This document shows, one piece after another, positions 1 to 9,401 of a DNA stretch of 64,000 bases; positions within the stretch are counted from its first letter, which is position 1; every line of letters starts with the position of its first letter. Source of the stretch: Rhizobium sp. BT04 (lineage in GTDB: Bacteria; Pseudomonadota; Alphaproteobacteria; Rhizobiales; Rhizobiaceae). The position numbers and the translations under genes were made by a program. The stretch covers positions 1,364,001-1,428,000 of the forward strand of contig NZ_CP125652.1 in the NCBI RefSeq assembly GCF_030053135.1. The letters are read 5' to 3'. The notes below the pieces were generated by a model that saw only the letters and a list, made by a program, of their open reading frames with translations, did no database searches and was not told the DNA's origin.

Positions 1-24
1 TAGCTTTTCCCGGTGGAAAACGGA

Positions 25-1413
25 ATGAATATCTATTTCGCCGCCGTGTTTACCGATCTGGTCCGCCACTCAGCAGCCTGGGCCAGAATGCCTCGCGACA
101 ACATCACCCACGTCATCGCGGAGCACCGCTACTTGTCGCAGTCCCTCGCAAGCCAATATGGCCGAAGACACGAGAACTTCACCGGCGACGGACACCTCTA
201 TTTGTTCGAATCCGCTGACGTGGCAGTGCACTTCGGGCTGAAGCTCATTGCCTATTGGAAGCAGCGCCGTCGTTCGCTGGTGGCCGCGCCGAACGCACAG
301 GACATGCCGATGCGTGTGGGGTGCCATTTCGGCGAATGCTTTAGGATGGCGGACGAGGACGCGTGGATTGGACGTGCGATCAACATCGCAAAAAGGGTGG
401 AATCGAACGCTGAGGCGGATTCGCTGTTCGTCACGCAAACGATCCTCGAACTGATCGACCTCCCTGTTTATCAATTTGCCGAAGCTGGCTTTTTTGAACT
501 CCGAGGTGATTTCCTTCCGCAGAGGCAGCTTTACAGGGTGTCATCGATAGACAGCTTGGCACTTTCGGCGCGATCGGAAGAGGCGATGACGGCGGAGGAC
601 TGGTTCCTCAAGGGCGTAAGCGTTGCCAACCAATCGACTGCAGGCGTCGATGAGGAACTGCGGTGCTATGATCGAGCTGTCCAACTTCGAGCGTCATATC
701 CGGAGGCCCACAACAACCTGGGGGTTCTGCACAAAGCGATCGGCAATCCGGTTTTGGCTGATGAGCACTACAAGGAAGCGCTCCGCCACTGGCCTCAGTA
801 TCCCGAGGCACATTACAACTACGCGATCCTTTTGGAGGCTCGTGGCGAACACGCCGAAGCGGCTGTGCACTATCGCGAGGCTATTCGGTCGCGGCCGGAT
901 TACATCGACGCCTGGCTGCGGTATGCGGGCTTTTTGGAAGCGACAGGCAATCGGTTTGAAGCGGAGCGGCATTTTCAGGAAACCCTGCGCTTACGACCGG
1001 GCTTCGCTGAGGCCCACAACAATTATGGCGTCTTCCTTGAGCGGAAGGGTAATACGGCGTCGGCGCAGTCACATTATGCAGAGGCCTTGCGATTACAGCC
1101 CGACTACGCCGAAGCCCACTACAATCTCGCGTCGTCCCTCGAGTTGAGCGATCCAAGCCTGGCCGAGGATCACTATCGCGCGGCGATCTTCGCCGATCCA
1201 GATTACGCTGAGGCCCACAACAATCTGGCCGTTTTGCTTCACGAAGCCGGTGATCTGGATGCAGCCGAGGAGCACTATGCCAATGCCCTGAGGCTTCGAC
1301 CTGACGACCAACAGACGAACCACAATCTCGGCCTGCTTTCGCGAGCTAAGGGGGACAATGACCGGGCGGAAATGTTCTTCAAGCGCGCAAGAGAGGCCAA
1401 CGCTCGACAATGA
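25..1413 (+). CDS. Class III nucleotide cyclase-like protein with TPR repeats
   Basis: The N-terminal ~175 residues resemble a class III adenylate/guanylate cyclase catalytic domain. Metal-binding aspartates are visible at about D11 (FTDLVRHS) and D55 (FTGDGHLYLF), and the transition-state pair N120/R124 in AINIAKRVES. From about residue 190 to the C-terminus there are roughly seven TPR units with the repeated EAHNNLG/EAHYNYA pattern, suited to protein-protein contacts. The lysine that usually precedes the GDG loop is replaced (ENFTGDG), so substrate choice or activity is uncertain. No transmembrane segment is visible, so it is probably cytoplasmic. I prefer ATG 25; a GTG at 13 is in frame but has no ribosome-binding site. 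The gene stands alone. The domain call is solid; cAMP synthesis is inferred. Confidence 0.8.
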   Translation: MNIYFAAVFTDLVRHSAAWARMPRDNITHVIAEHRYLSQSLASQYGRRHENFTGDGHLYLFESADVAVHFGLKLIAYWKQRRRSLVAAPNAQDMPMRVGCHFGECFRMADEDAWIGRAINIAKRVESNAEADSLFVTQTILELIDLPVYQFAEAGFFELRGDFLPQRQLYRVSSIDSLALSARSEEAMTAEDWFLKGVSVANQSTAGVDEELRCYDRAVQLRASYPEAHNNLGVLHKAIGNPVLADEHYKEALRHWPQYPEAHYNYAILLEARGEHAEAAVHYREAIRSRPDYIDAWLRYAGFLEATGNRFEAERHFQETLRLRPGFAEAHNNYGVFLERKGNTASAQSHYAEALRLQPDYAEAHYNLASSLELSDPSLAEDHYRAAIFADPDYAEAHNNLAVLLHEAGDLDAAEEHYANALRLRPDDQQTNHNLGLLSRAKGDNDRAEMFFKRAREANARQ

Positions 1414-1537
1414 GCTCCTTGCCGCCATCCCGAAAAATCATTCCGGAAGTGTCAGGCATGTCTCCGAACATCTGGCAGGTATGTATCGGGGCCCTGCAAC
1501 AGGTGGGGAGATCACATGGCTTGGCTTTCCCGCCTCT

Positions 1538-2758
1538 CTACCCATCAATCTCCGCCGCAATCAGCTTGCCGAGCCGGCTGATGCCATCCTCGATCATCTC
1601 GTCGTTGGCGCAGGAGAAGCTGACGCGGAAGGTGTTGGCGCCGGAGCCGTCGGCGAAGAAGGCCTTGCCGGGCACGAAGGCCACCTTGGCGGTTTCGAGC
1701 GATCTGGCGAGCAGCTTGGCGCCGTCCATGCCCTCCGGCAGCGTGATCCAGATGAACATGCCGCCTTCCGGCTTCGTCCAGCTCGTGCCTTTGGGCATGT
1801 ATTTCCGAAGCGCTGCCAGCATGCAGTCACGCCGACGGCTATAGACGGCCTTGATCTTGGCCACCTGAGTATCAAAGCCGCGCTCGGCGACATCTGATAT
1901 CGCCATCTGGTTGATCGTCGAGGAATGCAGGTCGGCCGCCTGTTTCATCAGCACCAGCTTGCGGATAACGGGCGCATTGGCGACGATGAAGCCGACGCGA
2001 AGGCCGGGTGCCAGCGTCTTGGAAAAGCTGCCGCAATAGATCGTGCGCGTATCGTTGATATGGCCCTTTTCGGCAATCTCGAGCGCCAGAATCGGCGGGA
2101 TCGGATCGCCGTCGTAACGCAGCGCCTGGTAGGCCGCATCTTCGATGACGGCGATGTCGAGCTCTTCGGCGAGCGACAGCACCTTCCTGCGACCGGCAAG
2201 ATCAACCGTTTCGCCGGTCGGATTGGAGAAATCGGCGGAGAGATAGGCGAATTTCACCTTGCCGCCGGCAGCCGCCGCGGCGACACGGTAGGACTCCGGC
2301 GTCCGGTTGCCGTTCGGCGTCAGCTGGTCGTAGGCCGGTTCATAGGCGTTGAAGGCCTGCAGTGCGCCGAGATAGGTCGGCCATGTCACCAGCGCGGTGT
2401 CATCGGGCGACAGGAACAGCTTGCCGAGATAATCGAGCCCCTGCTGCGAGCCGGAAACGATGAAGACATTGTCGATTTCGCAAGGAATGCCGAGATCGGC
2501 CATCTGCCCGACCAGCCATTCGCGCAGCGGCTTGTGGCCTTCGCTGACGGAATATTGCAGCGCCGAATTGACGGCAGCGCCGGAGAAGATATCGGCATAG
2601 GCCCGCTGGAATTCCTCAGCCGGAAACAACGCCGGATCCGGAATCCCGCCGGCAAAGGAAATGATATCGGGCCGGTCGAGAAGCTTCAGCAGCTCGCGGA
2701 TTTCGGATGCGCGCATACGCGACGAGCGCGACGCAAACATGGCGTCCCAGTTCAGCAT
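1538..2758 (-). CDS. PLP-dependent fold-type I aminotransferase (2-aminoadipate aminotransferase/MocR-type catalytic family)
   Basis: A 406-residue aminotransferase. It has the class I/II architecture: N-terminal ISFAGGIPDPALFP, SGSQQGLDY near residue 102, SNPTGETV near 178, and the PLP-binding lysine at about K247 in YCGSFSKTLAPGLRVGF. The family includes LysN-type 2-aminoadipate, valine-pyruvate and aromatic aminotransferases. The substrate cannot be told from sequence; a 2-oxo acid/amino acid pair is certain in kind. No DNA-binding domain precedes it, unlike true MocR regulators. Its start (ATG 2758) lies about 76 bp from a TGTCA-TGG-TGACA palindrome that also precedes a LysE-type exporter at 36.9 kb, which suggests control by amino-acid availability. 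Confidence 0.88.
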   Translation of the reverse strand: MLNWDAMFASRSSRMRASEIRELLKLLDRPDIISFAGGIPDPALFPAEEFQRAYADIFSGAAVNSALQYSVSEGHKPLREWLVGQMADLGIPCEIDNVFIVSGSQQGLDYLGKLFLSPDDTALVTWPTYLGALQAFNAYEPAYDQLTPNGNRTPESYRVAAAAAGGKVKFAYLSADFSNPTGETVDLAGRRKVLSLAEELDIAVIEDAAYQALRYDGDPIPPILALEIAEKGHINDTRTIYCGSFSKTLAPGLRVGFIVANAPVIRKLVLMKQAADLHSSTINQMAISDVAERGFDTQVAKIKAVYSRRRDCMLAALRKYMPKGTSWTKPEGGMFIWITLPEGMDGAKLLARSLETAKVAFVPGKAFFADGSGANTFRVSFSCANDEMIEDGISRLGKLIAAEIDG

Positions 2759-2833
2759 GGGGTTTCCTCATATTTTTCTATTCCCCAGCAGACCATGCCA
2801 GGTAATTTATGTCAATAATACTGACCTATTTTC

Positions 2834-2848
2834 GTGTCATGGTGACAC
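2834..2848. promoter_or_regulatory. 15-bp perfect palindrome, candidate operator of the aminotransferase gene
   Basis: GTGTCA-TGG-TGACAC is a perfect 6+3+6 inverted repeat 76-90 bp upstream of the aminotransferase start on the minus strand. Just downstream on that strand is a TTGACA hexamer (2812-2817 region) that could be its -35 box. The same core recurs at 36996-37008. Binding by a specific regulator is inferred. Confidence 0.5.
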
Positions 2849-2998
2849 GCTCAACCCGAATTTGCTGCTCGACGTCGGCCACCTCAAACGATTATTCCTC
2901 TGATCAAAGCCGAAACCGGCTGATTCAGACCTTTCCAAAACCAGCCCGGCGGCAGTAGTGTCGCCGCCACTATTCAATGTACTATCAAGGTGCCAGCA

Positions 2999-4099
2999 AT
3001 GACCGTGACGTCGGCCTCTCCTGAAATCAAAATCGAACTCCATAAGTCTCCCGTCTCCGACGCCGACCGCATCCACGCTCTGGAGACGCCCGGCTTCGGC
3101 AAGGTCTTCACGGATCATATGGTCCTGGCACGATGGACTGCCGACAAGGGCTGGCACGATGCGAAGGTTACGCCGAGGCGCCCTCTGGAGCTCGATCCTG
3201 CGAGCGCCGTGCTGCACTATGCTCAGGAAATCTTCGAAGGCATGAAAGCCTACAAGGCGGACGATGGCCGGATTCTGCTCTTTCGGCCTGAAGAAAACGC
3301 CCGCCGCTTCGCGCAGTCGGCGACCCGCATGGCAATGCCTCCCGTGCCCGAAGAACTCTTCCTGAAGGCGGTCGAAGAACTGGTCCGCGTTGACAAGGCC
3401 TGGATTCCATCAGGCGACGCGAGCCTCTACCTTCGCCCCTTCATGTTCGCCAATGAAGCATTCCTCGGCGTTCGTCCGGCGCAGGAATATGTCTTCTGCA
3501 TCATCGCCTCTCCGGTCGGCGCCTACTTCAAAGGCGGCGCGAAGGCGGTCTCTCTATGGGTCGAGACCGAATACACCCGTGCAGCCGCCGGCGGCACCGG
3601 TGCTGCAAAATGCGGCGGAAACTACGCAGCCAGCCTCGTGGCGCAAGCGGAAGCGGCGAAGAAGGATTGCGATCAGGTCGTCTTCCTTGATGCAGCAGAG
3701 CATCGCTGGGTCGAGGAACTCGGCGGCATGAACGTCTTCTTCGTCATGAATGACGGATCGGTGGTGACCCCGCCTCTTGGCGGCACGATCCTGCCGGGCA
3801 TCACCCGGGCCTCGGTGATCACGCTCGCTGGAGAAAAGGGCTTGCGCGTCGAGCAGCGTCCCTACTCCTTCGCGGAATGGCAGGCCGACGCCGCCAGCGG
3901 CAAGCTCGTCGAAGCCTTCGCTTGCGGCACTGCCGCGGTCCTGGCGGGCATCGGCCTGGTGCGACATGCCGGTGGCGAGTTTCTGGTCGGAGACGGACAG
4001 ACCGGCAAATTGACCAGCGAACTGCGCCAGCAGCTCGTCAGTCTGCAGAAAGGCGTAACGAACGACGAGCGTGGCTGGACACGCCTTATCCCGGCCTGA
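2999..4099 (+). CDS. ilvE: Branched-chain amino acid aminotransferase
   Basis: A 366-residue fold-type IV PLP transaminase that interconverts Leu, Ile and Val with their 2-oxo acids using 2-oxoglutarate, the last step of branched-chain synthesis. Hallmarks: FEGMKAY near residue 80, YLRPFMFA near 144, the PLP lysine at about K204 in GAAKCGGNYAASL, and EELGGMNVFFV near 238. The length fits the long IlvE/BcaT group (about 360 aa) rather than the 300-residue E. coli type. ATG 2999 has AAGG 8 bp upstream; the GTG at 2990 is a less likely start. ilvC, ilvI and ilvH are elsewhere in this window, so the pathway is dispersed. D-amino-acid aminotransferase is excluded by length. Confidence 0.93.
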   Translation: MTVTSASPEIKIELHKSPVSDADRIHALETPGFGKVFTDHMVLARWTADKGWHDAKVTPRRPLELDPASAVLHYAQEIFEGMKAYKADDGRILLFRPEENARRFAQSATRMAMPPVPEELFLKAVEELVRVDKAWIPSGDASLYLRPFMFANEAFLGVRPAQEYVFCIIASPVGAYFKGGAKAVSLWVETEYTRAAAGGTGAAKCGGNYAASLVAQAEAAKKDCDQVVFLDAAEHRWVEELGGMNVFFVMNDGSVVTPPLGGTILPGITRASVITLAGEKGLRVEQRPYSFAEWQADAASGKLVEAFACGTAAVLAGIGLVRHAGGEFLVGDGQTGKLTSELRQQLVSLQKGVTNDERGWTRLIPA

Positions 4100-4119
4100 C
4101 CTCCGGACCTTCCACGTAA

Positions 4120-4389
4120 CCGGCGGCGTCCACACCGACATGGTGGGCGCCCCTCGACACGGTTCTCGCCCGCCGCGCCGCCGAAATATCCGCAGCCTTG
4201 AAGCTCGCCACCGCCGACGCGATCATCTATGCGACGGCCGAGCGCCACAAAGCCGATATCCTGACATGCGATGCCCATTTCATGGGCCTCGAGCGCGTCA
4301 TCCATATCGATAAAAAAGACTCACCTTCATGTGACCCAAGTGCTCGACGGTGGCGGTTAACGCTTCTATCACAGTGGAGGGAATGGTAA
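4120..4389 (+). pseudogene. Remnant of a PIN-domain (VapC-like) toxin gene
   Basis: Frame 1 from about 4141 reads as the C-terminal half of a PIN-domain ribonuclease: RRAAEISAALKLATADAI, then IYATAERHKADILTCDAHF and LERVIHID. The ATADA and LTCDAHF blocks carry acidic residues typical of the PIN active site. A stop at 4117-4119 closes the frame upstream, so the N-terminal half with its first catalytic aspartate is missing, and after about 4314 the reading frame runs into unrelated sequence. No antitoxin partner remains. It lies between ilvE and an intact parDE pair, suggesting a site that has acquired and lost toxin-antitoxin modules. Confidence 0.7.
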
Positions 4390-4441
4390 TCTGGCATCAG
4401 GAACAGCTGAAAGCCGGCATGGACACTCGGCAGCAAATTCA

Positions 4442-4693
4442 ATGGCGAAAATGACGATCTCGCTTCCGGATAATCTGGCGGATTACGTCGCGCGTCGTGT
4501 CGCAAGCGGCAGATACGAGAGTGCCAGCACATATCTGACGGAACTCATCCTGAAGGACCAGGACCATCGCAAGCTTGATGACGACGAAATACGTGAGATT
4601 CTGAGGCTGGCTGAGGAGAGCGGCATCAGCGACCGACGAATTGCCGACATCCTGTTGGAAACGAAGGCGAAACTGCGTGACCACCACCTATAG
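4442..4693 (+). CDS. parD: ParD-family antitoxin
   Basis: An 83-residue ribbon-helix-helix protein of the ParD/CC2985 type. MAKMTISLPDNLADYV is the DNA-binding strand, and the central ASGRYESASTYLTELI block is the family signature. The acidic C-terminal half would wrap around the ParE toxin. The toxin GTG start lies inside the end of this gene (17-bp overlap), so the two are translationally coupled. By family rule ParD represses its own operon. The ribosome-binding site is weak. Confidence 0.92.
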   Translation: MAKMTISLPDNLADYVARRVASGRYESASTYLTELILKDQDHRKLDDDEIREILRLAEESGISDRRIADILLETKAKLRDHHL

Positions 4694-5012
4694 GCTGACC
4701 CGAACCGCGGACGCCGTGCTGTCAGGCATTGACGAATATGCCAGCCTCCATTTCGGTGAGGCGCAGGCGGATGCCTATCTTCTCGATTGGGACAGGATTT
4801 TCGTGCTTCTTTCGCGCGTGCCCTCCATGGGAGACGAGTGCGACGAACTCGGCGCCGGTCTTCGCCGCCTCCTCCACATGCGCCATGTTGCGTTCTACCG
4901 CGAAATACCCGACGGCATCCTCGTCATCGACATCATCGGCGCCGACCGGCTTCCCGAAAGACATCTCCAATCCAACCGACGCCCCCGAACGGCCGACCCG
5001 CATGCCTCGTGA
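4677..5012 (+). CDS. parE: ParE/RelE-superfamily toxin
   Basis: A 111-residue toxin of the ParE branch of the RelE/ParE fold, which in characterised members poisons DNA gyrase. It starts at GTG 4677 (VTTTYRLTRTADAVL) inside parD. Conserved features are the N-terminal Tyr/Arg strand, the LRRLLHMRHVAFYR core and the terminal DILVIDIIG-like strand (GILVIDIIGADRLPERHL). After HL the protein continues about 14 residues longer than usual. Its last 11 bp overlap the start of the downstream methyltransferase gene. Gyrase as target is inferred from family only. Confidence 0.88.
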   Translation: MTTTYRLTRTADAVLSGIDEYASLHFGEAQADAYLLDWDRIFVLLSRVPSMGDECDELGAGLRRLLHMRHVAFYREIPDGILVIDIIGADRLPERHLQSNRRPRTADPHAS

Positions 5013-5589
5013 CACGACCTCAGCCTTTTACGCGGAAAACGCCGAGACATACGCCAACCGGGCGCGCAGCCTGCCAAAGCAACAGCTCGAAGCCTTCCTC
5101 GCCGGTCTTACGCCGGGTGCCGCAATCCTCGAACTTGGCTGCGGCGGCGGGCAGGACAGCGCCTACATGCTGTCGCAGGGTTTCGACGTGACGCCGACCG
5201 ATGGCTCGGCCGAGCTGGCAAGACAGGCGGAACGGCTGATCGGCAGGCCGGTCAGGGTCATGTTGTTCCAAGAGCTCGACGCCGACAGCGCCTTCGACGG
5301 CATCTGGGCGCATGCGAGCCTTCTCCACGTCCCGAGGCCTGAGCTGCCCGACGTCTTCGCCCGCATCCGCCGCGCCCTGCGCCCCGGCGGCCTCCTTCAC
5401 GCGAGCTTCAAGGCCGGGGAAGCAGAGGGCCATGACGGCTTCGGGCGTTACTACAACTATCCCTCCGCCGAATGGCTGTCTGAGCTTTTGACGAAAGGCG
5501 GCTGGCGGAATATCGCCATACGCCAATATGACGGCGGCGGATATGACCGCAAACCGACCCGCTGGCTCACCATCGGCGCGCAACGATAA
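5002..5589 (+). CDS. Class I SAM-dependent methyltransferase
   Basis: A 195-residue Rossmann-fold methyltransferase. Motif I (SAM-binding) is ILELGCGGGQDSAYM near residues 37-51, the acidic motif II is in FDVTPTDGS, and ALRPGGLLHASFK near residue 130 is the post-motif. It resembles small-molecule methyltransferases of the UbiE/Methyltransf_11 group; the substrate is unknown. The ATG at 5002 overlaps the parE stop by 11 bp with no clear Shine-Dalgarno, so it may be translated by coupling to the toxin-antitoxin operon. The reading frame is open further upstream, but that part is a shadow of parE. Confidence 0.85.
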   Translation: MPRDTTSAFYAENAETYANRARSLPKQQLEAFLAGLTPGAAILELGCGGGQDSAYMLSQGFDVTPTDGSAELARQAERLIGRPVRVMLFQELDADSAFDGIWAHASLLHVPRPELPDVFARIRRALRPGGLLHASFKAGEAEGHDGFGRYYNYPSAEWLSELLTKGGWRNIAIRQYDGGGYDRKPTRWLTIGAQR

Positions 5590-5614
5590 AGGCCGGAGCT
5601 TTCACCCCGGCCTT
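5589..5614. terminator. Convergent terminator between the methyltransferase gene and ilvC
   Basis: AAGGCCGG (5589-5596) pairs perfectly with CCGGCCTT (5607-5614) across a 10-nt loop, between two converging genes. The flanking T-runs are short, so its strength is uncertain. Confidence 0.65.
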
Positions 5615-5638
5615 CAATACGAACTGCCTGGAAACCGC

Positions 5639-6694
<1,056 letters not shown>

Positions 6695-6708
6695 TCATTA
6701 AGGCGAAA

Positions 6709-7365
6709 TCAGCCGAGAACCGGCATCTCCGCCAGAACCTTGTCCGTGCCGTAGAGCCGGAGGAAGGCGGTGACCGCCCTCTCCGCCTGGCGTGCGGTAT
6801 CCTTGAGGCCGGGTTCGCCGAGCAGCATGCGCACATGCAGATCGGAAACAACAAGGCCGTAAAGCGTGTGATAGGCCTCGTCGGCGTCGGAAAAACGCAG
6901 CAGTCCTGCCCTCTTTCCGGCATCGATCAACGCCATGGCGCGCCGGTCGATCTGGCGGCGGCCGCGCTCGAGCAGCAGCTTGCCGAGCTTCGAGCCGTCG
7001 CGGTTCGATTGGCCGATCGCCAGCCGGTTCAGCGCCAGCGAGACGTCGCCGGCCAGAACCTCCAGCAGGTCGCGCGCGAAAATGACGACATGGTCGTGCA
7101 GGCTCGCCGCCGTCAGGCGCTCGCCGTTGCGTTCGAAGGTCCGCACCTTGCTCGCCTGATAGGCAATCATCGCCGACAGCAGTCCGTCGCGATCGCCGAA
7201 CCACTTGTAAAGGCTTTCCTTCGAGCAATTGGCGGCGCGCGCCACACCCGAGGTCGTCAGCGCCTTCTCCCCTCCATCGACGAGCAACTGCAGCGCCTGC
7301 TCCAGAACGGCGTTCTGGCGCGGCGAAAATTCGCTCGGCTCTGCGGTATCGACGGACACGGTCAC
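6709..7365 (-). CDS. TetR-family transcriptional regulator
   Basis: A 218-residue TetR repressor. The N-terminal helix-turn-helix spans about residues 20-65 (ALTTSGVARAANCSKESLYKWFG), followed by an all-helical ligand domain with a TetR_C-like LERGRRQIDRRAMALIDAG segment. Its ligand is unknown. A perfect 14-bp palindrome sits 14-27 bp upstream of its start, probably its own operator. It is divergent from the small exported-protein gene at 7545 and upstream of ilvC on the same strand, either of which could be regulated. Confidence 0.9.
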   Translation of the reverse strand: MTVSVDTAEPSEFSPRQNAVLEQALQLLVDGGEKALTTSGVARAANCSKESLYKWFGDRDGLLSAMIAYQASKVRTFERNGERLTAASLHDHVVIFARDLLEVLAGDVSLALNRLAIGQSNRDGSKLGKLLLERGRRQIDRRAMALIDAGKRAGLLRFSDADEAYHTLYGLVVSDLHVRMLLGEPGLKDTARQAERAVTAFLRLYGTDKVLAEMPVLG

Positions 7366-7378
7366 GGCTCCCAGATAA

Positions 7379-7392
7379 GTACCGTACGGTAC
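7379..7392. promoter_or_regulatory. Candidate TetR operator
   Basis: GTACCGTACGGTAC is a perfect 14-bp palindrome just upstream of the tetR start (7365) in the tetR/7545 divergent region. TetR repressors commonly bind palindromes of about this size near their own start; binding is inferred. Confidence 0.6.
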
Positions 7393-7544
7393 GGTTCGTG
7401 AGGTTTATGCGATAAACCGGTCAGGCCGTCAAGAAGGTCCCGACATATTTTTATACGGGAAAGCGCAGTGAGACACCAGAATTGGATAGGCGCGCTCCGG
7501 GCGATTACATAATGTCGCGCCACGCCATTTGCCGGGAGCCTTCC

Positions 7545-7985
7545 ATGTCGCGCCTGCCTACCCTTCTCCTGCTCGGGGCAACACTCCTCGCCGCCTCCGG
7601 CTCCTTCGCGCGGGATAGCGACGTCTACAGCAGGATCGAGGAGCTGCACGGCGACGCCGCGGGTTTCGACCGGCCCCTGCGCCAGCTCGTTCAAGCGATG
7701 CGCTCCGGCGATGCCGGGGCCATCGCCGACCTTGCCGAGTATCCGCTGACCGTCAAGGCCAACGGCGAGACCTATGATGTGGAGAATGCGGAAGATTTCG
7801 TCGACAATTTCGACGATCTGGTGACGCCGGAAACGCGCCGCGCCGTCGGCCGCCAGCAATACCAGGATCCCTTCGTCAACAGCGACGGTATCATGCTCGC
7901 GAACGGCGCCGTCTGGATGGGCGCAATCTGCGAGGATAGCGCCTGCGAAGCGAGCCATTGGGCGATCACCGCGATCAACAACTGA
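7545..7985 (+). CDS. Hypothetical exported protein
   Basis: A 146-residue protein I do not recognise. It has a signal peptide (MSRLPTLLLLGATLLAASGSFA, cleavage near FA-RD) and a soluble acidic domain with two cysteines (GAICEDSACEAS) that could form a periplasmic disulfide. ATG 7545 has GGGAG about 7 bp upstream, which is better than the in-frame ATG at 7512. It is followed by a second exported protein gene after 22 bp, so the two are probably co-transcribed. It is divergent from the TetR gene, whose candidate operator lies in between. Confidence 0.75.
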   Translation: MSRLPTLLLLGATLLAASGSFARDSDVYSRIEELHGDAAGFDRPLRQLVQAMRSGDAGAIADLAEYPLTVKANGETYDVENAEDFVDNFDDLVTPETRRAVGRQQYQDPFVNSDGIMLANGAVWMGAICEDSACEASHWAITAINN

Positions 7986-8007
7986 ATTTGGCGACGAGGA
8001 AAAACCA

Positions 8008-8373
8008 ATGAAATATCAGATAGCCGTGGCGGTCGTGACCGCGGCCCTTGCCATCGTGGCAAATGCGCAGGCCGCCGAGACCCGTTGCGGCTGGATCGAG
8101 AATCCGACGCCCGCCAACTGGTGGCTGGAGGATGCGGAGAACACCTGGACGATCATGACCCAGGGCGACGATGCCGACGCGGTCGAAGGCATGGAACTGA
8201 TCCCCGACATCTCCGAGCACGATTACGTCAAAACCAACGGCAATTACGGCTATGCCTGTGCCTGCATGAGCGTGGAGACGGATGGGAACGAGCGCATCAC
8301 CAAAATCCTCTCCTTCCGCCAGCTAAAACTCGCCCAATGCCGTGCCGACAAGGCGCTGAAATTCCCCGGCTGA
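8008..8373 (+). CDS. Exported DUF4087-family protein
   Basis: A 121-residue protein with a signal peptide ending near AQA-AE, then the DUF4087 pattern: TRCGWIENPTPANWWLED at the N-terminus of the mature part, a W-T-I-M strand, and paired cysteines in GYACACMSVE and LAQCRAD. The function of the family is unknown; the cysteines suggest a disulfide-stabilised periplasmic fold. It is probably in one operon with the preceding exported protein. Confidence 0.82.
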   Translation: MKYQIAVAVVTAALAIVANAQAAETRCGWIENPTPANWWLEDAENTWTIMTQGDDADAVEGMELIPDISEHDYVKTNGNYGYACACMSVETDGNERITKILSFRQLKLAQCRADKALKFPG

Positions 8374-8401
8374 GTGTCCCGTCAAACGCGCGGCGCCCGG
8401 C

Positions 8402-9310
8402 TTATTCCACCGCCATGACCTCACGCGCCCCGTCGACATCGCGCGCCGGCGAGGCGCCGTAGAGGCGGCTGTATTCGCGGCTGAACTGCGACGGGCTTTG
8501 ATAACCGACACGGTGGCCGGCGGTGCCGGCATCGAGGCGCTCGACGAGCATCAGACGGCGTGCCTCGTGCAGGCGAAGCTGCTTCTGATATTGCACGGGC
8601 GTCATCGCCGTAACCGACTTGAAGTGATGATGGAAGGACGACACGCTCATGCTGACGCGGTCGGCAAGATCCTCGATCCGCAGCGGCCGCGCGAAGTTCT
8701 CCTTCAGCCATGCCACCGCGCGGGCGACCCTGTTGCTGTGGCTGTCTGCCGTGGCAATGTTGATCAGCCGCGCGCCATCCGGCCCGGTCAGCACCCGGTA
8801 GAGGATTTCCTGCTCGATTAGCGGCGCCATGGCAGGAATGTCGCCCGGACGATCGAGCAAGCGCAACAGACGGACGGCCGCATCCAGCAGCTCCGGCGGC
8901 GCGACGTTCACCGCCATCCCGCGCTGCCCATCGGTATGGGCGGCCGGGCGCGGAATATCGATGCGACTCAAAAGCTCCAGCAGCTTTTCGGAATCGATTG
9001 CCAGTCCCAGGCAAATGTGCGGCACTTCAGGGCTTGCCTCGGTGACTTGCCAGGCGACCGGCAAGTCGAGCGAGGTCAGCAGATAGTCCCCGGTGCCGTA
9101 GCTGATAAGTTCGGTGCCGAGGCGCAGGCTCTTGGCCCCCTGCAGCACAAAGGCAAAGCAGGGCCGGTAGCTGCTGTGCAGCGGATCGCTCGGCTTGGAC
9201 CGACGGCTGACGTGAAGATTGCCGATAGCAGTCGAGAACTCGCCGTCCCCAGGCGCAAAGCGCAGCGCGATGTCGACGATTTCCTGATAGGGGCTGAAAG
9301 GCAAGGTCAT
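8402..9310 (-). CDS. AraC-family transcriptional regulator (AraC_N type)
   Basis: A 302-residue regulator. The N-terminal ~190 residues match the AraC_N cupin-like domain (PCFAFVLQGAKSLRLG, YGTGDYLLTSLDLPV). The C-terminal ~100 residues carry two helix-turn-helix units (LRIEDLADRVSMSVSSFHHHF and GYQSPSQFSREYSRLYG). This subfamily includes YqhC-type regulators that control aldehyde/alcohol reductases, and an alcohol dehydrogenase is transcribed divergently. A 7+6+7 inverted repeat lies between them. Confidence 0.92.
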   Translation of the reverse strand: MTLPFSPYQEIVDIALRFAPGDGEFSTAIGNLHVSRRSKPSDPLHSSYRPCFAFVLQGAKSLRLGTELISYGTGDYLLTSLDLPVAWQVTEASPEVPHICLGLAIDSEKLLELLSRIDIPRPAAHTDGQRGMAVNVAPPELLDAAVRLLRLLDRPGDIPAMAPLIEQEILYRVLTGPDGARLINIATADSHSNRVARAVAWLKENFARPLRIEDLADRVSMSVSSFHHHFKSVTAMTPVQYQKQLRLHEARRLMLVERLDAGTAGHRVGYQSPSQFSREYSRLYGASPARDVDGAREVMAVE

Positions 9311-9401
9311 GCGGCAACTCTTTCTGTCAACTGGCTGACGCCGGTGATACCGCCTCTATCTAGAGTGCCTTCGCCATTTCGCAAACAGGCCGGCGCCTCA
9401 C

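Noticed and set aside
13..1413. Start of the cyclase gene at GTG 13
   Set aside because: No ribosome-binding site lies upstream of it, whereas ATG 25 begins directly at the cyclase domain.
1925..2818. Long plus-strand ORF of 297 codons opposite the aminotransferase gene
   Set aside because: It is the antisense shadow of a high-GC gene; the minus strand has full-length family similarity.
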